DNA of 41,266 nucleotides from JACPFV01 sp052386975 (lineage in GTDB: Bacteria > Pseudomonadota > Gammaproteobacteria > Nevskiales > Nevskiaceae). A program made the position numbers and the translations under genes. This document shows, one piece after another, positions 28,075 through 34,933 of this stretch; the first letter of the stretch is position 1, and every line of letters begins with the position of its first letter. The DNA lies in the NCBI GenBank assembly GCA_052386975.1, contig JBQTJQ010000214.1, positions 1 to 41,266 of the forward strand, written 5' to 3'. The notes beneath the pieces were generated by a model. That model worked only from the letters and a program-made list of their open reading frames with translations. It was not told the DNA's origin and ran no database searches.

Positions 28075-29660
28075 TGGAGGAGCTTCCCTGGATTCAGCTG
28101 GCCGTCCGGGTCGAACTCGCGCGCCATTGCGCGCAGCAAGTCCATCCCGACAGGTCCCTTTTCCGCCGGCAGGTACGACGCATGGTCGGCGCCTACGCCG
28201 TGCTGGTGGCTGATGGTGGCACCGTGCCTGACGATTGTCCCGGATACCGCCTGCTTGAAGCGCGCCCAGCGCTCCAGTTCCCGGTCCGGGTCGCCGCACA
28301 GCCGCCAGACGAAGGTCGAGTAGACGCTGCAGCCCTGGCGGTACACGTGCGACAGGTGCGTGTACGCGTGCAGGCGCTCGCCGTCGCGCTCGAACACTTC
28401 GCGCGCCGCGGCTTCCACCGCGCGCATGGTCGCGGTGGCTTGCGGCCAGTTCACGCAGGTCTCCAGGGTGTCCACGGCGTAGCCCGCCTCCCACAGGGAG
28501 TTTCGCAGGTACGCGCTGCGGAAGCGGTTCTTGACCCAGCCGGCGCCCGGCCTGGCGCCGGCGTGCACGCCCTGGTGTTCGCCGCTTACCGCCAGCGCCT
28601 CGCGCAAGCCGTGCCGGACCGCCCGCGCCGTACCGCTCGCGCCGACCAGCAGCATGACCTTGCCCGGCCCGACCCCGCGCAGCCGCAGGTAGCGCTCGAG
28701 CCAGCCGACCAGGCGCGCATGCCCGGCCAGGCGCAGCTGCGTCCCGGTCTCGACTTCGTTCGACAGGCGCAGCATGGAGAGCGTGCCATCGCCCTGGGCC
28801 AGAGCGCGCATCGCGCCCACGCCTTGCTCCCACGACGGGAAGAACACGGCGTGGAAGGCTTCCTGCTCCGGCAGCTTGCGGATGCGCGCCTGCACTTCGG
28901 TCAGCAAACCCAGCCGGCCTTCGGATCCCATCACGCACTCGCGCAAGTCCGGGCCCGACGACGACGCCGGCACCGCGCCGACGCGCCACTCGCCCTTGAA
29001 GGTGGCGAGGCGGCCGGAGTGGAACAGGTTCTCGATGCGGCCGTAGCGCAGCGACTGCTGGCCCGAGGAGCGCGTCACCACCCAGCCACCGATGGTCGAC
29101 AGCTCCCAGGACTGCGGAAAATGGCCGAGCACGTAGCCTTTGCCGGCGAGCTGCGCCTCGACCCTGGGACCCGGCGCGCCGGCGCCGAAGCGCGCTAGCC
29201 ACGCGGTTTCATCGAGGTCCATCAGTGCGTCCAGGCGCTCGAGCGACAGCGAGACCACCGGCCGTTCGGACCTCGGCACCGTGAGATGGCCGACGACACT
29301 GGTGCCGCCGCCGTAGGGTATGACGATCGCGCCCATGCGCCGGGCGTGGGCCAGCGCTGCGGCGGCCTCGTCGTGGCTGGACGGCAGCGCGACGGCGTCC
29401 GGGAACGGGCCGGCGCGCCCGGCGCGCAGCGCGATCCAGTCCGGAAAACTTTGTCCGCGAGAGTGGCGCAGGCGAACTTCGGCGTCCGACGCTAACGCCG
29501 ACGAGGCGAGGCGCGACGGCGGCACGCCGCGCAGCGCATCGTCCAGCGTAGCGTCGCGCGGGAGCGAGGGCTCGCCGAGCCGCTCGCGCAGGAAGGCCCG
29601 CGCGTCGGCGGCCAACGGATAGTCGCTCGCCTCGTCCCCCCAGCCGTTCCAGCGTCTCAC
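28071..29660 (-). CDS. FAD-linked oxidase, alkyldihydroxyacetonephosphate synthase (AGPS)-like
   Basis: A 529-residue VAO/PCMH-type flavoprotein. PYGGGTSV (115-122), STIGGWVVTRSSGQ (188-201), RYGRIENL and CVMGSEGRLGLLTE track closely with AGPS, the ether-lipid enzyme swapping acyl for alkyl on dihydroxyacetone phosphate. The C-terminal active-site block reads SHQHGVG (H485, Q486, H487) where animal AGPS has three consecutive His, and the SVYSTFV segment keeps a Tyr. A true AGPS or a relative acting on another 2-hydroxyacid or glycerol derivative are both possible. GTG 29660 is chosen because GGAGG lies four bases upstream; ATG 29684 is an alternative. Confidence 0.82.
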   Translation of the reverse strand: MRRWNGWGDEASDYPLAADARAFLRERLGEPSLPRDATLDDALRGVPPSRLASSALASDAEVRLRHSRGQSFPDWIALRAGRAGPFPDAVALPSSHDEAAAALAHARRMGAIVIPYGGGTSVVGHLTVPRSERPVVSLSLERLDALMDLDETAWLARFGAGAPGPRVEAQLAGKGYVLGHFPQSWELSTIGGWVVTRSSGQQSLRYGRIENLFHSGRLATFKGEWRVGAVPASSSGPDLRECVMGSEGRLGLLTEVQARIRKLPEQEAFHAVFFPSWEQGVGAMRALAQGDGTLSMLRLSNEVETGTQLRLAGHARLVGWLERYLRLRGVGPGKVMLLVGASGTARAVRHGLREALAVSGEHQGVHAGARPGAGWVKNRFRSAYLRNSLWEAGYAVDTLETCVNWPQATATMRAVEAAAREVFERDGERLHAYTHLSHVYRQGCSVYSTFVWRLCGDPDRELERWARFKQAVSGTIVRHGATISHQHGVGADHASYLPAEKGPVGMDLLRAMAREFDPDGQLNPGKLLQ

Positions 29661-29716
29661 GGCCCCTCCTCTCCGGGCGCCCATGATGCCAGCCCCGGCG
29701 CAGGCCGCCGAAGGCA

Positions 29717-30508
29717 TCAGGCCGCGCGCGTCGAGAAGTCCTGCTCGATCAGGCGGCGCAGCGCCGGCACGGTCACGCAGCCGCCGTCGAGCCGGCCGTG
29801 CAGCACGGTGCAGGGCGCGTCGGCATCGCCGAGCGTGCTGACCACCAGCTGCGCCCGGTCGAAGTCCTCGTGCGCGGTGTTGTCGTTGGTGGTGACCACG
29901 GTGGCGATGCCGGCGGCGACCGCGGCGGCCACGCCCATCTCCGAGTCCTCGATGGCGATGCACTCCTGCGGCGCGAGGTCGAGGCGCGCCAGCGCCAGCA
30001 GGTACAGGTCGGGCGCGGGCTTCTTGTGCTCGACGTCCTCGCCGCACACCAGCACGTCGAAGCGGTCGACCAGTTCCGCGCCCAGGCTGTGGCGCAGGAT
30101 CGGCGCCAGCGTCGCGCGGCTCGCGCTGGTGACGATGGCGAGCCGCAGGCCGGCGTCGCGCGCCTCGCCCATCAGGCGCAGCACGCCCGGGCGCAGCGGC
30201 ACGCGCCCGCGGCGCACCAGGCGGCGGAAGTAGTGGCTCTTCAGCGCATGGACCGCCTTGATCCAGCCATGGGGATCCGCCTCGACCGCGCCGCGGTGCT
30301 CGCCGAGCTCGGGCTGGTAACGCTCGAGGTAGTGGCCCAGGCGCTCCTTGCCGCCGGTTTTGCGCAGCAGCTTGCGGTAGAGCTTCGGGCCCCAGCGGAA
30401 CGGCAGGCCGAGCTTCTTGAATGCGCGGTTGTAGGCGGGCCGATGGCCCAGCACTTCGGTGTCCGCCAGGGTCCCGTCGAGATCGAACAGAAGCGCCCGC
30501 AACGTCAT
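29717..30508 (-). CDS. CbbY-like HAD-superfamily phosphatase
   Basis: A 263-residue HAD-IA hydrolase. Motif I is FDLDGTLADTE (D9, D11); TGGKERL (51-57) is the substrate-specificity motif shared with CbbY, the xylulose-1,5-bisphosphate phosphatase; IVTSAS, KKPAPDLY and IAIEDSEMGV are motifs II-IV. ATG 30508 follows a poor ribosome binding site. It lies 56 bases upstream of the AGPS-like gene on the same strand and is divergent from gluQ with a 42-base gap. No Rubisco genes are present, so the substrate is more likely a sugar or polyol phosphate of the adjoining pathway. Confidence 0.85.
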   Translation of the reverse strand: MTLRALLFDLDGTLADTEVLGHRPAYNRAFKKLGLPFRWGPKLYRKLLRKTGGKERLGHYLERYQPELGEHRGAVEADPHGWIKAVHALKSHYFRRLVRRGRVPLRPGVLRLMGEARDAGLRLAIVTSASRATLAPILRHSLGAELVDRFDVLVCGEDVEHKKPAPDLYLLALARLDLAPQECIAIEDSEMGVAAAVAAGIATVVTTNDNTAHEDFDRAQLVVSTLGDADAPCTVLHGRLDGGCVTVPALRRLIEQDFSTRAA

Positions 30509-30550
30509 GTCAGGTAGCCTAGCACCAAGCTTCCGTAATCGACTGATTCC

Positions 30551-31453
30551 TTGGTGGAAACCCCGAAACCCACGGCGTACCGCGGCCGCTTCGCACCGAC
30601 CCCGTCCGGGCCGCTGCACCTGGGCTCGCTGCTCGCCGCGACCGCGAGCTGGCTCGACGCGCGCAGCCGCGGCGGCAGCTGGTTACTACGCATCGACGAC
30701 CTGGACCGCGCGCGCTGCCCGCCGGGCATGGACGCGCAGATCCTGCGCCAGCTCGAAGCCCACGGCCTGCGCTGGGACGAGACGCCGCGCTACCAGTCCG
30801 ATCACCTGGACCAGTATCGCGACGCGCTCGCGCAGCTCGAGCGCCGCGACTTCGTCTATGCGTGCACCTGCTCGCGCGCAGCGCTGAAGGCCGCCTCACG
30901 TCGCGGCCCGGACGACTTCGTCTACCCGGGCGCCTGCCGCGATGCGCAGCGCACCGGAAGGGCCAGCCGCAGGTTGCGGCTCGGCGACCAGGCCTTGTGC
31001 TTCGACGACGGCTGGCAGGGCCGCCAGTGCCGCAGCCTGGCCGCCGAGGTGGGCGACTTCGTGGTTCGGAGGGCCGACGGCCAGTACGCCTACCAGCTGG
31101 CATGCGCGGTGGACGAAGTGCGCCAAGGCGTCACCGACGTGGTGCGCGGCGCCGACCTGCTCGGTTCTACCTTCCGCCAGCTCCGCGTGCTGGAAATGCT
31201 CGGGCTGCCTCCGCCCGGGTATCGCCACCTGCCGGTCCTGGCGGATGCCCGTGGCCGCAAGCTCAGCAAGCAGAACCATGCCCCGGCGGTCGCCGCCGGC
31301 CAGGCGCTCTCCAACCTGCGACGCTGCCTGCGCCTCATGAATCAAGACGATATGGACGCCGCCAGCCCGGAGGAATTGCTGCGAAACGCGGCCGCGCGCT
31401 GGGACGCCACTCGTGTCTCCCGCACCGCACAAATCAGCGACCTTCCCCTATAA
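30551..31453 (+). CDS. gluQ: Glutamyl-Q tRNA(Asp) synthetase
   Basis: A 300-residue truncated GluRS paralogue that attaches glutamate to queuosine in tRNA-Asp. The HIGH-type motif is PSGPLHLGSL (HLGSL 23-27), the KMSKS-type motif is KLSKQ near residue 237, and the zinc ligands are CTCSRAAL and YPGACRD. It lacks the anticodon-binding domain. The start is TTG 30551 or GTG 30554; no clear Shine-Dalgarno decides. Functionally linked to queF in the same window (both serve Q-modified tRNA). Its stop codon overlaps the phaR -10 box. Confidence 0.92.
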   Translation: MVETPKPTAYRGRFAPTPSGPLHLGSLLAATASWLDARSRGGSWLLRIDDLDRARCPPGMDAQILRQLEAHGLRWDETPRYQSDHLDQYRDALAQLERRDFVYACTCSRAALKAASRRGPDDFVYPGACRDAQRTGRASRRLRLGDQALCFDDGWQGRQCRSLAAEVGDFVVRRADGQYAYQLACAVDEVRQGVTDVVRGADLLGSTFRQLRVLEMLGLPPPGYRHLPVLADARGRKLSKQNHAPAVAAGQALSNLRRCLRLMNQDDMDAASPEELLRNAAARWDATRVSRTAQISDLPL

Positions 31454-31454
31454 T
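31449..31454 (+). promoter_or_regulatory. phaR -10 box (TATAAT)
   Basis: A perfect TATAAT overlaps the gluQ stop codon, 28 bases before the phaR ATG. The -35 region at a 17-base spacing is weak (CGCACA at 31426). The expected 5' UTR is about 20 bases. Confidence 0.55.
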
Positions 31455-31482
31455 GCGCTGCAACAAAGCACAGCACTGATCC

Positions 31483-32010
31483 ATGTCCGACACGCGCATC
31501 ATCAAGAAGTACCCGAACCGGCGGCTCTACGACACCGAGGTCAGCCGCTACATCACGCTGGAAGAAGTGCGCCAGCTGGTCATGGAGAACGTCAAGTTCC
31601 GCGTGCTGGACAAGAACACGCACGACGACATCACGCGCAGCATCCTGCTGCAGGTCATTGCCGAGCAGGAAGAAGGCGGCAACCCGATCTTCACCACCGA
31701 GCTGCTGATCCGGGTCATTCGTTTTTACGGCGACCCGATGCAGGCCAGCATCACGCGCTACCTCGAGTTGTCGATGCAGCTGTACGTGCAGAAGCAGCAG
31801 CAGTTCGCCGAGCAGCTCAAGCAGATGCTGGGCCAGGCCGGCCACCCGGTGCAGGTACTGAAGGAGATGGCCGAGCAGAACGTGCCGATCTGGCGCTCGG
31901 TGCGCCGCGAGTTCCTGAAGAACCTGTCGCGCGCCAAGTCCACGCTTCGCACCCGCCGCCGCGCCGGCACCCCCGAAGGCTCCACCGGCGCTACCAACAC
32001 CGGCGAGTAG
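31483..32010 (+). CDS. phaR: Polyhydroxyalkanoate synthesis repressor PhaR
   Basis: A 175-residue PhaR. The N-terminal DNA-binding module is recognisable by IIKKYPNRRLYDTEVSRYITLEE, followed by the PHB-accumulation regulatory domain (LLQVIAEQEEGGNPIFTTEL, then VIRFYGDPMQASITRYLE) and a basic, glutamine-rich C terminus. PhaR binds PHA and DNA and represses phasin and its own gene in PHA producers. No phaC, phaA, phaB or phasin is visible in the window. Own promoter probable (TATAAT at 31449). Confidence 0.93.
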   Translation: MSDTRIIKKYPNRRLYDTEVSRYITLEEVRQLVMENVKFRVLDKNTHDDITRSILLQVIAEQEEGGNPIFTTELLIRVIRFYGDPMQASITRYLELSMQLYVQKQQQFAEQLKQMLGQAGHPVQVLKEMAEQNVPIWRSVRREFLKNLSRAKSTLRTRRRAGTPEGSTGATNTGE

Positions 32011-32030
32011 TCAGCGGGCCCGTGGTTAAT

Positions 32031-32050
32031 TCGTGACGCGTGCGTCACGA
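32031..32050. promoter_or_regulatory. Perfect 20-base dyad downstream of phaR
   Basis: TCGTGACGC and GCGTCACGA (9-base arms) flank a central GT. It has no T-run, so it is not a classic terminator, and looks like an operator for a dimeric regulator. Position is 20 bases after the phaR stop and about 55 bases upstream of the sRNA promoter. Confidence 0.6.
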
Positions 32051-32074
32051 ACATTGGATGTTAACTAACTGTTT

Positions 32075-32107
32075 CAAATAAGTTTTACCGTTGCGTCGCC
32101 TTATTTG
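32075..32107. promoter_or_regulatory. Inverted repeat overlapping the sRNA -35 box
   Basis: CAAATAAG (32075-32082) and CTTATTTG (32100-32107) are exact 8-base reverse complements separated by 17 bases. The right half overlaps the TTGACG -35 element of the promoter at 32105-32134. A regulator bound here could block or activate that promoter. Confidence 0.5.
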
Positions 32108-32134
32108 ACGTAAAGGTAAGCTTGCGCGTATAGT
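32105..32134 (+). promoter_or_regulatory. Strong sigma70-type promoter for the intergenic sRNA
   Basis: TTGACG (32105-32110) and TATAGT (32129-32134) are separated by 18 bases; five of six bases match consensus in each box. No open reading frame follows, so it most probably drives the small RNA ending at 32273. Expected start of transcription is about 32141. Confidence 0.7.
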
Positions 32135-32157
32135 GCACTGCAGCAACGTTCTGACAT

Positions 32158-32183
32158 AAAAAAACCCGGCGTTGGGCCGGGTC
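32158..32183 (-). terminator. Intrinsic terminator for the rpsO-pnp transcript
   Basis: On the minus strand a 7-base stem (ACCCGGC/GCCGGGT, loop CCAAC) is followed by seven T. It lies about 210 bases beyond the pnp stop, so the pnp 3' UTR would be antisense to most of the candidate sRNA. Confidence 0.7.
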
Positions 32184-32245
32184 AGTCAAGCCAGAGTGTT
32201 GTCAAGGCTCCTCCAGAAAGGCCTCTGTGCCTTTCTCGCACCTTA

Positions 32246-32273
32246 CCCCGCCTCCCCCGGCGGGGTTCTTTTT
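32246..32273 (+). terminator. Intrinsic terminator of the candidate sRNA
   Basis: A perfect 7-base GC stem (CCCCGCC/GGCGGGG, loop TCCCCC) is followed by TTCTTTTT on the plus strand. Confidence 0.8.
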
Positions 32274-32342
32274 GGCCGACGCGCTTCCCGGTTCTTTGCC
32301 CAGGTCTACGACGCCGTCCAACGCGCGTCGGACCAACCCCGG

Positions 32343-32370
32343 GCCGCGCCAAGCGAAGCGGCGGCGCGGC
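32343..32370. other. GC-rich hairpin near the pnp 3' end
   Basis: GCCGCGCC (32343-32350) and GGCGCGGC (32363-32370) form an 8-base stem with a 12-base loop and no T-run. It lies 22 bases beyond the pnp stop and could stabilise the mRNA 3' end. Nothing else is seen in 32274-32391. Confidence 0.35.
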
Positions 32371-32391
32371 AACGGGGTAGCCTGAAATCGC

Positions 32392-34512
32392 TTAGTGAGC
32401 CTCGGCCGGCTTCGACTCGGCCACGGCCTTCATCGACAGGCGGATGCGGCCCTGCTTGTCGACCTCCAACACCTTGACGCGCACGATGTCGCCCTCGGAC
32501 AGCTCGTCCTGGATGTTCTCGACGCGCTTGTCCGAGATCTGCGAGATGTGCACCAGGCCGTCCTTGCCCGGCAGGATCGTGACGAACGCGCCGAAGTCCA
32601 TCAGGCGCGCGACGCGGCCCTCGTAGACCTCGCCGACCTGCACGTCGCGCGTCAGCGCGTTGATGCGGTCAATGGCGGCCTCGGTCGCCTTGGCGTCCAC
32701 CGCGGCGATCTTGATGGTGCCATCGTCCTCGATGTCGATTTCGGTGCCGGTGGCCTCGGTGATCGAGCGGATGGTGGCGCCGCCCTTGCCGATGACGTCG
32801 CGGATGCGCTCCGGGTTGATCTTGATCGTGGTGATGCGCGGGGCGTACGGTGACATCTCGGCGCGCGGCTTCTCCAGCGACTTGGCCATCTCGCCGAGGA
32901 TGTGGATGCGGGCGTCCTTCGCCTGCGCCAGCGCCTGCTTCATGATCTCGCCGGTGATGCCGGTGATCTTGATGTCCATCTGCAGCGCGGTGATGCCTTC
33001 CCTGGTGCCGGCGACCTTGAAGTCCATGTCGCCGAGGTGATCCTCGTCGCCGAGGATGTCGGTCAGCACGCTCCACTTCTCGCCTTCCTTGATCAGCCCC
33101 ATCGCGATGCCCGCGACCGGCGCCTTGATCGGCACGCCCGCGTCCATCAGCGCGAGCGCCGAACTGCACACCGTGGCCATCGACGACGAGCCGTTCGACT
33201 CGAGCGTCTCCGCCACCAGGCGCAGCACGTACGGGAACTCGGTCTCGAGGTTGGGCAGGATCGCCATCAGGCCGCGCTTGGCGAGGCGGCCGTGGCCGAC
33301 TTCGCGGCGCTTCGGGCCCATCATGCGGCCGGTTTCGCCGACGCAGAACGGCGCGAAGTTGTAGTTCAGCATGAAGGTGTCCTTCCACTCGCCTTCCACC
33401 GCGTCGATGATCTGCGCGTCGCGGCCGGTTCCGAGCGTGACCGCCGCCAGCACCTGGGTCTCGCCACGCGTGAAGATCGCCGAGCCGTGGGCGCGCGGCA
33501 GGATGCCGACGCCGGTGGCGATCGGGCGCACCGTCCTGGTGTCGCGGCCGTCGATGCGCGGCTCGTTGGCCAGGATGCGGCTGCGCACCAGGCGGTACTC
33601 GATGTTCGAGAACGCGGTGGCGACCTGCGCCGGCGTGAACTTCGGCGTCTCGCCCGAGGCGAACTTCTCGACCACGACCGACTTGGCCTTGGCCAGCGCG
33701 TCGCGACGGTCTTCCTTCTTCTTGATGTTGTAGGCCGCGGCGATGTCCTTCTCGACGACGCCCGCGACTTCCTTCTCGATCTCGGCCAGCCTGGCGTCCG
33801 GCGTGAAGGTCCACTTCGGTTTGCCGGCGGCGGCCGCCAGTTCGTTGATCGCCTTGATCGCGGCCTGCATCTGCTCGTGGCCGAACAGCACGGCGCCGAG
33901 CATCACGTCCTCGGACAGGATCTTGGCTTCGGATTCGACCATCAGCACGGCGTCCCTGGTGCCGGCGACGACGAGGTCGAGCTCCGAGCTCTCGAGCTGG
34001 GTGGCGGACGGGTTCAGGATGTACTTGCCATCGGCGTAGCCGACGCGGGCCGCGGCAATCGGGCCCTGGAACGGCACGCCCGCGATCGCCATGGCGGCGG
34101 AGGCGCCGAGCAGCGCCGGAATGTCACCGTCGACTTCCGGATTCAGCGACATCACGGTGGCGATGACCTGCACTTCGTTGAAGAAGCCTTCCGGGAACAG
34201 CGGACGCAGCGGGCGATCGATCAGGCGCGACGTCAGCGTCTCCTTCTCGGTGGCGCGGCCTTCGCGCTTGAAGAAACCGCCCGGGATGCGGCCACCGGCG
34301 TAGAAACGCTCCTGGTAATCGACCGTCAGCGGGAAGAAATCCTGGCCCGGCTTGGCGTCCTTGCGGGCGCAGACCGTGACGAGAACGACGGTGTCGTTCA
34401 CCGTGACGGTGACGGCGCCATCGGCCTGGCGGGCCATGTGGGAGGTTTCCAGCGTGACGGTGTGCTCACCGTACTGGAAGGATTTCTTGATGGGAGTGAC
34501 GGGATAAGCCAT
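32392..34512 (-). CDS. pnp: Polyribonucleotide nucleotidyltransferase (PNPase)
   Basis: A 706-residue PNPase, the phosphorolytic 3'-5' exonuclease of mRNA turnover and degradosome partner. Two RNase PH domains (FFPLTVDYQERFYAGGRIPG in the first; RTVRPIATGVGILPRAHGSA and FMLNYNFAPFCVGETGRM in the second), the helical linker, a KH domain (INPERIRDVIGKGGATIRSI) and an S1 domain (GEVYEGRVARLMDFGAFV). Full length. ATG 34512 has GGAG upstream. It follows rpsO by 53 bases, in which the stop-proximal hairpin GCGCCG/CGGCGC of rpsO could be an RNase III or attenuation site as in enteric bacteria. Confidence 0.98.
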   Translation of the reverse strand: MAYPVTPIKKSFQYGEHTVTLETSHMARQADGAVTVTVNDTVVLVTVCARKDAKPGQDFFPLTVDYQERFYAGGRIPGGFFKREGRATEKETLTSRLIDRPLRPLFPEGFFNEVQVIATVMSLNPEVDGDIPALLGASAAMAIAGVPFQGPIAAARVGYADGKYILNPSATQLESSELDLVVAGTRDAVLMVESEAKILSEDVMLGAVLFGHEQMQAAIKAINELAAAAGKPKWTFTPDARLAEIEKEVAGVVEKDIAAAYNIKKKEDRRDALAKAKSVVVEKFASGETPKFTPAQVATAFSNIEYRLVRSRILANEPRIDGRDTRTVRPIATGVGILPRAHGSAIFTRGETQVLAAVTLGTGRDAQIIDAVEGEWKDTFMLNYNFAPFCVGETGRMMGPKRREVGHGRLAKRGLMAILPNLETEFPYVLRLVAETLESNGSSSMATVCSSALALMDAGVPIKAPVAGIAMGLIKEGEKWSVLTDILGDEDHLGDMDFKVAGTREGITALQMDIKITGITGEIMKQALAQAKDARIHILGEMAKSLEKPRAEMSPYAPRITTIKINPERIRDVIGKGGATIRSITEATGTEIDIEDDGTIKIAAVDAKATEAAIDRINALTRDVQVGEVYEGRVARLMDFGAFVTILPGKDGLVHISQISDKRVENIQDELSEGDIVRVKVLEVDKQGRIRLSMKAVAESKPAEAH

Positions 34513-34565
34513 GGATGGCTCCGGAATCGGTTCGGTCTTCGGGGGAAACTACGGAAGCGCCGGCT

Positions 34566-34835
34566 TTAGCGGCGCAGACCGAGGTCGGTGATGAGCTTGG
34601 TGTAGCGGTCCTGGTCGGACTGCTTGAGATAGTCCAGCAGCTTGCGCCGCTGGTTGACCATCTTCAGAAGGCCACGACGGGAGTGGTGATCCTTCTTGTT
34701 CGCCTCGAAGTGCGGCGAGAGGCTGTTGATGCGCTCGCTCAGCAGGGCGATCTGGACTTCGGGGGAACCGGTATCGGTCTTGCCGCGACGGTGCTTCTCG
34801 ACCACGGCCTTTTTCTGCTCGACATTCAGAGGCAT
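34566..34835 (-). CDS. rpsO: 30S ribosomal protein S15
   Basis: An 89-residue S15, identical in length to the E. coli protein. DTGSPEVQIALLSERIN, HFEANKKDHHSRRGLLKMV and RRKLLDYLK are the conserved rRNA-binding segments. ATG 34835 is chosen because it gives the standard length, with GGAG nine bases upstream; an in-frame TTG three codons earlier is not preferred. It has its own sigma70-like promoter and leads into pnp. Confidence 0.98.
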   Translation of the reverse strand: MPLNVEQKKAVVEKHRRGKTDTGSPEVQIALLSERINSLSPHFEANKKDHHSRRGLLKMVNQRRKLLDYLKQSDQDRYTKLITDLGLRR

Positions 34836-34883
34836 TTCTTGCAACTCCAGCTTTCGATCGTTTCGGTCTTTTGAAGGGCGCGC

Positions 34884-34912
34884 ATTCTACCCGCGCGCCC
34901 CCCGTTCCACAA
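34884..34912 (-). promoter_or_regulatory. rpsO promoter
   Basis: On the minus strand TTGTGG (34912-34907) and TAGAAT (34889-34884) are spaced by 17 bases. The -10 box sits in the loop of an inverted repeat GGGCGCGC/GCGCGCCC, which may also terminate truB transcription. The 5' UTR would be about 40 bases. Confidence 0.7.
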
Positions 34913-34933
34913 GGAAAATCAGGGCCCTGCGGG

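Larger units (their letters stand above)
32141..32273 (+). ncRNA. Candidate small regulatory RNA with anti-Shine-Dalgarno motif
   Basis: A transcript of about 133 nt is predicted between a good promoter and an intrinsic terminator. Three hairpins are visible: ACCCGGC/GCCGGGT (32164-32182), AGAAAGGC/GCCTTTCT (32215-32236) and the terminator CCCCGCC/GGCGGGG (32246-32265) with a C-rich loop. CTCCTCC (32208-32214) is unpaired in this fold and complementary to Shine-Dalgarno sequences. It is not recognisable as 6S, tmRNA, SRP RNA or RNase P. C-rich, anti-SD loops are known in Xanthomonas sX13-type sRNAs, but I see no proof of homology. The exact 5' end is a guess. Confidence 0.55.

Noticed and set aside
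32164..32265. 6S RNA, SRP RNA, tmRNA or RNase P
   Set aside because: Length and conserved sequence signatures of these RNAs are absent.
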